Of a stretch of DNA of 17,595 nucleotides, positions 1 through 7,391 are shown piece by piece (the stretch's first letter is position 1; every line of letters begins with the position of its first letter). Under the pieces are notes generated by a model. That model was not told the DNA's origin. It saw nothing but the letters and a program-made list of their open reading frames with translations, and made no database searches. The stretch lies in the NCBI GenBank assembly GCA_014621425.1, contig JAANBB010000652.1:1-17595 (forward strand). The letters are read 5' to 3'. This DNA comes from Cylindrodendrum hubeiense (Eukaryota; Ascomycota; Sordariomycetes; Hypocreales; Nectriaceae). Made by a program: the position numbers and the translations under genes.

Positions 1-1473
1 GTGCAGACACTAAGCTGAACCAAGAGCAGCACAAAGGATCAAGCGTGAGAATACCAAGGATCACAAAGAAATGGATAAAAGAACAGTCTAGTCGTAGTAT
101 TCGCAGTGGGAGGATTATTTGCAGCTGCTTTACGAGAGATGGTGTTGAGTATTGGAGAGGGAGGTGATAGGGGGGCCGCACTCTTTGCGAAATTACAGAA
201 GCCTCACCACCCAAACCCATCCACTATCACCAAAGAGCGAACATCGCCACCCTCCCAGTCATGCTAGATCTCCTCTCTTGACATCTCGGTTGTGGTCGAG
301 GATTTCTCCGTACAACCCCTTCCATCACCCCCTACCCCCCTGGCTGGCTTCTTTGGAGTTTATTTTCCGTGGCGAAGGCGAACCTGGATTGGCTAACACA
401 AATTCTCAGAATCAGAAGAAGGTAGAAATGCCCATGAAGCCTTCACGGTATGCTCAAAAGAGTTGTACGAACCCGAAGCCCTAGCCTCGACTCTCATCCT
501 CGACTCTCATCCTCGACTCTCTTCCTCGACTCTCTTCCTCGACTTCTCCTCACCGACTTACTCTCCCCGATGTCCTCGACTCTCTTCCTCGATCCCCTCT
601 CTTCCTCGACCCCCTTCCTCGACTTCTCCTGCCCGATTTACTCTCCTTCTCCGACGTCCTGGTCTTGACCCTCCCTCCACGATTCTGACCTCCTCGAGTT
701 CCTCTCCCTAGATCCAAGCCATTCTTAGCAACGAACGAACCGACCCGCAGAACGACCACAACTGGCGAAAGAATACTCGGCCATCTCGGGCCAAGGCAGT
801 CACAAGAAGGAAGAACAAGTCCTGGGCATCCAGCGGCTTTTACTTTAGGGCTATGATTCTTGTCTCGACAAGCAACAAAAGAAGCTCCATCCCCACCGCG
901 CCAGGATGTGGATGTGCGGATCTGCACTATTCCCCGGTGAGTCAGGCGGCGGGACGGTGCCCCGCTACAGTGCCTCCTCTCCACAGACTGCCCCTCCTCT
1001 ACATGGTACCTGGAAGAATCCCTGAGAATTCCTGGATTGCCAGGATTGCTCCGAATAACCCCTGCGAGTACAGGCTGACATGCTTGGGTCATGTACTACA
1101 TGCTGTCAGTAATCCTTTGGAGGGCGTGTTCAGGCAATTAGGGCGGGGCAATGGCGCGCTGACTGGCTCGGAGTGGGGATAGCTTCTAGGCAGATTCGCT
1201 CACCGCAGGCAGGCTCAGCCGCACTACGACAGTGTACTAAGTCCATCCACGAAACTCATCTCCACAGACACGAACCATTGGACAATCGGATGGATCGTGG
1301 CTTGACCATGATGCCCCCTCACCTCAAGGCGGCTTGGACATTGTGTCGTTCGACTCCTCTCTGTCATGTTCTTTGACTCACCGGCGACTGCTCCATCCTT
1401 GCGAACCTTCTCTACCTTGCTGACTTGGACGTCATCGACCCTGTTATATCGAAGCAAGTCGAGAGGGACAGCC
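1..1473. other. Upstream non-coding region without a supportable gene
   Basis: No open frame here resembles a known protein. The longest ones (minus strand 1092-550; plus strand 853-1182) are repeat-derived or overlap each other and have biased composition. The stretch holds a CT-rich tandem repeat block (485-660) and one tidy-looking splice-site pair (donor GTGAGT at 937, acceptor CCACAG ending at 986) that may mark a transcribed leader or small RNA gene. The remainder is probably distal promoter of the gene at 1559. Confidence 0.55.
485..660 (+). repeat. CT-rich 13-bp tandem repeat with a higher-order ~80-bp duplication
   Basis: Five consecutive 13-bp units begin CCTCGAC (starts 485, 498, 511, 524, 537); units 1-2 end in CTCTCAT, units 3-4 in CTCTCTT, and the fifth begins to diverge. 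Beyond this, a segment beginning CTTCCTCGACTTCTCCT at 534-576 recurs in slightly altered form at 614-660, so the array expanded at two scales. It is strongly pyrimidine-biased on the plus strand. It lies about 900 bp upstream of the gene at 1559, too far for a core promoter element. Confidence 0.85.
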
Positions 1474-1519
1474 TATAAATCCCCCCTCCCCCTCCTTCCC
1501 ACTCTACCCCTCCTCCCAT
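1474..1519 (+). promoter_or_regulatory. Core promoter: TATA box plus pyrimidine tract
   Basis: TATAAAT sits at 1474-1480, 79 bp before the start codon, and is followed directly by a nearly pure C/T tract to about 1519. This is the usual layout of a filamentous-fungal core promoter, with initiation expected within or just after the tract. No ATG occurs between the tract and 1559, so the inferred leader is short and free of upstream ORFs. Confidence 0.6.
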
Positions 1520-1558
1520 CATCGATCACATCCCTCGGCTTGAATCATCAACGTCGCC

Positions 1559-4153
1559 ATGGATTCAACATCAGAACCCCAGCAGCCCTGGTTCCTCCAG
1601 TCATCCTACCCGGTCCTATTCCCGACTCACGATGCCCTGAAGCAGTCGCCGGCCGACTTCCAGACCTTCCTCCGCCAGGATCTTAGCCGCCGTCATGACC
1701 GTACCGCTGCTGACGCTCCCGCGGGAGGAGATGACAAGGATATGACCGAAGTTGACGAGTCGGATACATTCACTCTTGTCACCGACTCCACGTCAGCAGA
1801 GATCAGGAGAGGACTCGATGACATGCAGGTTGATGAAGAGCATCAGGCGCCTGTTGAGGAAGCCACCAAGGCGCCCCAGCCATCTCATCCATTTATGGAC
1901 GGCCTGTTGAACGCTGGCAAGAAGCAGGAAGAGCCGACTCGGAACCTCGAAGGCATGATGAGGACTGAGAATGGCGATTTGGCCTTCCGATCCACAAATG
2001 ATGCACTCGTCGATCTCTTCACTGAGCTCGAGGAGGTCATTTCAGGGCCTCGCCTATCGGAACTCCTCCAGGCCGCCTGGGGATCCGACCCGCTAGCCAC
2101 ACTGAAGATTATCTTCAACGCCCGATCCATTCATCTTGGTAAAAGTTCCAAGCGAACCTTCTACCGCTGCGCGGGATGGTTGGCACAGAACCACCCCTTG
2201 ACTCTTGTCGCCAACCTGCGCTGGCTGAGCCGCCCCGTTATTGAGAAGAAGGTGAAGAAGGAGGGTGACGACGACATCGTCATTGTGGATGAAAAGGACG
2301 AGAATGACCCTGCCAAGTTCGACGTCCAGTACGGTGTCGCTCACGGCTACTGGAAGGATCTCCTTAACATCCTTGCCCTGGCAGCCAACAACAAGCTCGA
2401 CGTGCTTTCAAACCCTCAAGATGTCCTGAACACCGAGAACCCGGGCATTATTCGAGGCAAGAGCGCTCGGAAAGCCGCCTCTCGCGAGAGTGCTCGAGGC
2501 AGTAGAGGCCGAGGCCGAGCTCGAGGAAGAATGCCACGAGGAGGGGGTCGAGGGCGTGGAGGAGCCCGCGGAGTCGCCAGCAGACCGGAAGTCGAGGAGC
2601 CTGCGAAGAAGGAGAGGCTGGGCCCAAAAGAGGCCAGACATAAGACTCGGGACGAGCGCCACGAGGCTGCCGTCAGCGCCTTCAACACGAACCCAGTTTA
2701 TCGTGCTCTTCATCTAACCATCGCTCGCCTGTTTGCGGAACAGCTTGAAGTAGACCTGCGTGCCCTTCGTGGAGACGATGCCAAGGCGAAGCGAACCATT
2801 TCGCTGTGCGGAAAGTGGGCTCCCTCACACGACCGCTTTCACGACAAGCACACCTTCATCGTCAGCTCAATTGCGGAGATCCTGTATCCCCGCGATTCGC
2901 TGGCTGATGCGCTTTCGCCCACCGATGACCGAGAGACGTATCTCCGCCACGCCCGTGAGGAGTACCGCAAGGACACGTCGGCTCTTCGCAAGCACTTGGA
3001 AGTTGTTGAGCGAAACCTCTCAGCCAACACAATCAAGAACATCAAATATGACCGGGTCCCGTCGATCGCCATGAGCAACTACTCGAAGATCTTTATCCAG
3101 AAAGACATGGAGGGATTCGAAAAGTACATCGACCGCGTTGCGGAGGGCAAGGCAAATATCTCTGGCGCCACGCTGCTACCTTCGACGCTCATCTACAAGA
3201 GTATGACCCAAGGCTCCAGATTCGATGGCTTGACCGAAGCGAGGAAGGCCACGATGACGCCAGCGGAGCTCATCGAGGCCAAGGTCAGCGGGATCGAGTC
3301 CAAGGTGGTTGACGGCCAGTGGAATAGTCTGGTGCAGCGCATCAAGGACTCAGGTAACCTTGAGAACAGCCTGGCTGTGTGTGATGTTTCTGGAAGCATG
3401 TGTTCCCCTGTCTTTCCTGACAAAACCCGCCCAATGGACTCGGCAATCGGTCTATCCCTTCTCATCGCCGAGGTCACTAAGGCCCCATTCGGAGGGTCGT
3501 TCATTACCTTCAGCAGCGAACCAGAAGTGGTACAACTGGACCTTGGCCAGCCGTTGGCCGACAAGTGTTCATCGATGTCGCAGGCGGAATGGGGCATGAG
3601 CACTGACTTTGTTGCCGTGTTCGAGAAACTCATCCTTCCCATTGCCATCCAGAACAAACTCAAGCGGGAGGACATGGTGAAGCGAGTCTTCGTCTTCAGC
3701 GACATGCAGTTCGATGATGCCGGAGAAGACACATGGAACAGACGCGACGGTAGACAGACACCATGGGCCACCTCGTACGAGCGCATCAAGAAGAAGTTCG
3801 AGGATGCCGGATACGACTTGCCGGAGTTGGTGTTCTGGAATCTGGCTGGTGGCCGTGCAGGCATGGGTGGAGACTGGGGCGACCCGACCGCTCCAAAGCC
3901 TGTCAATTCGACCGAGGATGGAACATGCCTGGTCAGTGGCTACTCGCAGGGTATGCTCAAGGTTTTCTTGGACAATGGTGCGTTTGAAGAACCCGAGGAG
4001 GAGGAGGACAGCGAAGATGAGGTTGTGATCTCGAAGCATGGAGAGGAGATTACAGAAGAGAAGCCGAAGAAGAAGGCCAAGATGGACCCCATCTCGATTG
4101 TTAAGAAGGCAATTGGTCACAAGGCGTATGAAATGTTGCAGGTTGTCGACTAA
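1559..4153 (+). CDS. DUF2828 / von Willebrand A-like protein with RG-rich insert
   Basis: This is an 864-residue intronless protein. The DUF2828 homology runs from about residue 108 (FMDGLLNAGKKQEEPTRNLEG) to the C-terminus. The C-terminal half is a vWA-like fold with a MIDAS signature: DVSGS at 609-613, a Thr in MSTDF (about 682) and FSDMQFD at 713-719. DUF2828 proteins are distantly related to TROVE/Ro60 proteins, which pair an RNA-binding ring with a vWA domain; the cellular role of the fungal members is not established. Residues 313-338 are an RG/GR-rich stretch typical of RNA binding and arginine methylation. The C-terminus has an acidic run (811-821) and a basic KKKAK motif (837-841) that could act in nuclear localisation. 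The start is well supported by CGCCATGG context and a TATA box upstream. It converges with the gene on the other strand, 1.5 kb away. The family call is firm; RNA binding is inference. Confidence 0.93.
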   Translation: MDSTSEPQQPWFLQSSYPVLFPTHDALKQSPADFQTFLRQDLSRRHDRTAADAPAGGDDKDMTEVDESDTFTLVTDSTSAEIRRGLDDMQVDEEHQAPVEEATKAPQPSHPFMDGLLNAGKKQEEPTRNLEGMMRTENGDLAFRSTNDALVDLFTELEEVISGPRLSELLQAAWGSDPLATLKIIFNARSIHLGKSSKRTFYRCAGWLAQNHPLTLVANLRWLSRPVIEKKVKKEGDDDIVIVDEKDENDPAKFDVQYGVAHGYWKDLLNILALAANNKLDVLSNPQDVLNTENPGIIRGKSARKAASRESARGSRGRGRARGRMPRGGGRGRGGARGVASRPEVEEPAKKERLGPKEARHKTRDERHEAAVSAFNTNPVYRALHLTIARLFAEQLEVDLRALRGDDAKAKRTISLCGKWAPSHDRFHDKHTFIVSSIAEILYPRDSLADALSPTDDRETYLRHAREEYRKDTSALRKHLEVVERNLSANTIKNIKYDRVPSIAMSNYSKIFIQKDMEGFEKYIDRVAEGKANISGATLLPSTLIYKSMTQGSRFDGLTEARKATMTPAELIEAKVSGIESKVVDGQWNSLVQRIKDSGNLENSLAVCDVSGSMCSPVFPDKTRPMDSAIGLSLLIAEVTKAPFGGSFITFSSEPEVVQLDLGQPLADKCSSMSQAEWGMSTDFVAVFEKLILPIAIQNKLKREDMVKRVFVFSDMQFDDAGEDTWNRRDGRQTPWATSYERIKKKFEDAGYDLPELVFWNLAGGRAGMGGDWGDPTAPKPVNSTEDGTCLVSGYSQGMLKVFLDNGAFEEPEEEEDSEDEVVISKHGEEITEEKPKKKAKMDPISIVKKAIGHKAYEMLQVVD

Positions 4154-5620
4154 GGGGGACATCTGACTGCAACGAGCAACGAATAATGATACCCAAAATA
4201 GTATGCTAGTAGCATAGTTATGAGAAGTCTTGAATGAAGCTGTCTTTCTTTTACTTCCATTACACTACTATCGTGAGGTCTTGCGGATTTTCCCAATATC
4301 TCATACGTTGTCTGTTAGTCACCGGGTGAATAACAATTGACTCGCCTCGATCAGATCGACACAATCCCTCAGACCTTCCTGTTTCAACACTTCTGAGATT
4401 CATCGGCAGCAACCGTGAACAGTCTTCAAATCCTACACGGTCTCTTATCGCCGATCAACCATCCCGCCTCCGTGGGGGCCGTGCAACCTTCAAGTAACAC
4501 AACCGTCTCTCTTTAAACTTTTATTGTCTTAGACGGCCATCCCTTCCCACGTGGGGCAACGGTATGTACTTCGGGGCCGTACCTCGGGGAAATCCACCAG
4601 GGGTAGGAATGTGGACAGGGAGTGTATGTATGATGCCTCTATTACGAGACATACCCACGGTGAGACAGTGTTGAGCATGTCAGCCTCGCTGAGTGGAACT
4701 TGGTGTTTCGAGGCTTGGAGTGGCGGGTATCTGTTGAAACGGCGGGTTTCAGCATAGGATGGTTGACGACGGGAGTCGTCAGGATGTGTGCTGTTGAAAG
4801 CGAGAGTTTGACAGTGGTCATGATCATCCCGGTTCCATGATGATGGGGTCGATATGAATTTGAGTGCCTTGTTCATCTGATTCATCGATAGACCAGTGCG
4901 ATGGTCAATCTTGGAGGAGCACATCCCCAACCATGTTGAAATCCCCAACAAATCTTTGATTTCGCCAAGATCATATGATATTCCTGCAGTCTAGAACACC
5001 TGTTTCCGCAAGGGTGGTTCCTCTTTCCTCACAGGAAAGGTCACATGCCCTTCTGACGAAAGACTCCTCCGCGGAGAAAAATGATAGAATTCACTTACAC
5101 ACTATGATAGCCAGCCCCCGGCAGTATTTACTCAATACCACCGAGACCATGTCCGTGTCGGCGCCCATGAAACGACCCGGATAGCAACATCATTCCAGTT
5201 GTCGTGGCGAGGCGTTGGGCTACGGCCCCTGACAAAGTACCGAACGATGTTGAATCGCTCACCCACCTGCTGGGTGAATGGATTTACCTCATGGGTCAAG
5301 CTAGTTCGGAGATCGACGTGCAGACCTCATGATAGCTTAGATCCGTTGTCGGAGTGTCGAAATCTACCTATAATTACTGGATGTGGCGCTTCTAAGCTCT
5401 TGGCGAGTTATAGATGTGCAAATCTCACACGAAAGGAAGGGGGCGATATCTGGCTGTCAATGATCAAGCAAATTGGTCTTTAGCTACAATAGTCTAAAGG
5501 AATGTTGGGCCCTGATCAGCCCAAGTGCATATTCCTTACCTCCAAGAGAGAACACTCCGGTCTTCAAATAGGAACAGCAGAAATGCCCTGTAAGAGCTAG
5601 AATCCATGTCCACCACAGCC
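4154..5620. other. Intergenic region between convergent genes
   Basis: This holds the 3' flanks of the plus-strand gene ending at 4153 and the minus-strand gene ending at 5621. An AATAATG stretch near 4183 could serve as a polyadenylation element for the first. The open frames (for example minus strand 4951-4529, 140 codons) show no recognisable motif or protein-like composition. A small perfect hairpin lies at 4764-4781. Nothing else stands out, and 1.47 kb is long for convergent fungal 3' ends. Confidence 0.5.
4764..4781. repeat. Perfect hairpin with GNRA-type tetraloop
   Basis: TGACGAC (4764-4770) and GTCGTCA (4775-4781) are exact inverted repeats separated by GGGA, which as plus-strand RNA would be a GNRA tetraloop on a 7-bp stem. 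It lies in the convergent intergenic space. It may be chance; no flanking conserved element is recognisable. Confidence 0.4.
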
Positions 5621-6787
5621 TCATACAGCAAGAACCATTTCATCAACCATGTCTAAAAACCGCTCCCGATACTCCTTCGGGTCCGCGGTGATCGTCATCG
5701 GCCCCTTGTGAGCCACCTTGTTAAAAGCCTTGACCAGCCTCGTCATGGACCGCGCATGCAGTGAGTGCTTCGCCCAGAAGAAATCCAGCACGACCACGCG
5801 GTAGGTCCACCGCCCTTCGGCGTCGTCTACGCCGCTGCGCCAGATGCCGGCGTTGGACTTGACCATGGGGGCGGGTGATGAGCGCTTGGGAATGGAGTTG
5901 GGGCCTGGGTATCGCACGAGGAAGAGGGAGTAGTCGACGGCGTTGGCATCTGCCAGCAGCTGGGAGTCTGAAGCGACGAGAGACATGAGATGTTTCTTGT
6001 GCTCCAGTGATACGTGCACCTTGCCGGGGAATTCGTCGATTAGGCGGTCCAGGACACTGTCCGGCGCCAGCCTGCCATCCGCGATATCTCTCTCGGGGAA
6101 GAAATAGTCACTGGGCTTCAGATCATACGTCTCCCACCGCTCCTTTTCCAGCTCCGTCTCCTCCAAATCCTTCCCGTAGAGCAGGTTCTCCATGACAATG
6201 TGGTGCGTCGGCGCCGTGCCCAAGATCCCACCCAGCGACGCATGAGGTGCGTGGACCAGGTCCGTGATGCGCACAAGCAGGCTGTGGGGCTGGTTTCGCA
6301 CATGGGCGATGTAAGGGTCCAGGAGTTCCCGCGCGAAGAACCGGTGCTCGAAGCGACGCGGGAGCGACTTGATTAGATACTTGTCATTCGGAGTCGTGAA
6401 GAAGGTCGAGCCGCTGTAGCCGAGGTCGCCAGCGGGCACAAGCAGCGCCATGTGGTCCTTTCCTTTGCCGTTTCTACTCGAAGGTGGCAACAACGGCGTG
6501 GTTTCGTCCGACGGCGCTCTGAAGGAGTCCGTATACTCATCCTCGTCTAGCTCCCAAACATCGCGGCGGAGGCCAATAAAGTCGTCTGGGCGGTAGCGCG
6601 AGAGAAGGAGCTTGAAGAATGAGAAGAATGATAAGATTATCTGTATCAGGCTCTCTTTGTTGCATCGTCGTAATATTGCCCCAACGATCGACGCCGAGAT
6701 CCGGGAGGAACGGATCTTCATTTGGACGAAAGGATGTAGTAGCTGGTAAGAACTGAAAAGGACCTGGAAAGGACCAGAAAGGACCAT
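5621..6787 (-). CDS. Compact phosphatidylinositol-phosphate kinase-like protein
   Basis: The 388-residue protein matches the PIPK fold (type I/II PIP kinases and Fab1 family, which phosphorylate phosphoinositides) over its whole core. Visible motifs in order are: glycine-rich loop GYSGSTFF (123-130; family GxSGS), nucleotide-binding Lys in YLIK (140), HHIVMENLL (195-203; family VVMNNLF), YDLKPSDYFFPERD (221-234; family YDLKGS), the catalytic DYSLFL (285-290; family MDYSLLL), VVVLDFFW (331-338; the IID metal-binding position) and DPKEYRERFLDMV (369-381). It lacks the MORN, FYVE or chaperonin modules of larger relatives, and its C-terminal lobe after the IID motif is short. Residues 46-65 form a hydrophobic/aromatic segment that could associate with membrane. 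The start is uncertain: Met1 lies inside a GGACC tandem repeat in poor context, and Met24 (6718) is a credible alternative with acceptor-like sequences just before it. Lipid kinase activity is not proven by sequence. Confidence 0.85.
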   Translation of the reverse strand: MVLSGPFQVLFSSYQLLHPFVQMKIRSSRISASIVGAILRRCNKESLIQIILSFFSFFKLLLSRYRPDDFIGLRRDVWELDEDEYTDSFRAPSDETTPLLPPSSRNGKGKDHMALLVPAGDLGYSGSTFFTTPNDKYLIKSLPRRFEHRFFARELLDPYIAHVRNQPHSLLVRITDLVHAPHASLGGILGTAPTHHIVMENLLYGKDLEETELEKERWETYDLKPSDYFFPERDIADGRLAPDSVLDRLIDEFPGKVHVSLEHKKHLMSLVASDSQLLADANAVDYSLFLVRYPGPNSIPKRSSPAPMVKSNAGIWRSGVDDAEGRWTYRVVVLDFFWAKHSLHARSMTRLVKAFNKVAHKGPMTITADPKEYRERFLDMVDEMVLAV

Positions 6788-6796
6788 AAAGGACCT
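6760..6796 (-). repeat. GGACC(N2)AAA tandem repeat spanning the annotated start codon
   Basis: GGACC occurs at 6760, 6771, 6781 and 6791, with AAA between the copies, giving a period of 10-11 bp. On the gene strand this reads as repeated GGTCCTTT units. The third unit boundary contains the first ATG (6785-6787). Such a repeat at the very N-terminus suggests that the first codons may be leader rather than protein. Confidence 0.75.
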
Positions 6797-7391
6797 ACTA
6801 GTTCAAGAGTATCCTACGGGCTTCCAATAATTATCATGTTACGTGAACAAAAGAAATGCTGATCCTGGTTGAAAGGCAGCACATGAAGGTTGGTTCGTGA
6901 CGTCACCATCTACCTCTCACCCGTGAAACACAAGGTGCCACCAAAAAGATCGTCACAGAACAGGGAACGTTTGAGTACAAAAGAACACATTTGTATGTAT
7001 TACCAGCGCTGAATTCAATGCTTGCTGTTCAAATATCGGTATTGACCGTCTCATGACTATACGAGAAGTCATGTAATTCCACCAAAGCCACTAATTCCAG
7101 ACAAAAACCCATTCGCTGCTCGGCTCAACCACACCTCTGCGCCAGTCGCTCTAATAAATCTGCTGCAAATCCACAATAAATATAAAATGATGTCCTCCGA
7201 CATGCTCCGTTTTTGATTATATGTTGTCCCTTTCTGGGTTTTCGTTGATGCATGTCTCATCAGTGTCTGGGATTCTCCCCGTTCTGATAGTAATGCTTCG
7301 ATGTTTTAGTTGTGCTCTGTCTTGCGCGGATCGCTTGCGTCTGGGTTTCGCAAATTTCGACCGGTGTATGCTGTTTTCCGGGATGAATGCT
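6788..7391. other. Promoter of the PIPK-like gene and 3' flank of the Prm10-like gene
   Basis: This 604-bp AT-richer gap separates two minus-strand genes in tandem. It contains a perfect CRE palindrome (6897-6906) and a CCAAT at 6824-6828 within about 120 bp of the PIPK-like start. The part near 7391 should hold the 3' untranslated region of the Prm10-like gene. No protein-like open frame is present. Confidence 0.5.
6897..6906. promoter_or_regulatory. Consensus CRE/ATF site
   Basis: GTGACGTCAC is a perfect 10-bp palindrome with the full consensus core TGACGTCA, bound in fungi by ATF/CREB-type bZIP factors that act in stress responses. It lies 110 bp upstream of the first ATG of the PIPK-like gene (179 bp upstream of Met24), a normal distance for an upstream activating or repressing site. 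Occupancy is inferred from sequence only. Confidence 0.55.

Noticed and set aside
550..1092. 180-codon minus-strand frame
   Set aside because: Its C-terminal third is only the translated CT-rich repeat (Arg/Gly/Ser-rich), and the remainder shows no motif.
3193..3906. 237-codon minus-strand frame opposite the DUF2828 gene
   Set aside because: Lies wholly antisense to a well-supported conserved coding region; its openness follows from the codon bias of the sense strand.
4529..4951. 140-codon minus-strand frame in the convergent gap
   Set aside because: No motif, unremarkable composition, no promoter-like sequence, and sited where 3' untranslated sequence is expected.
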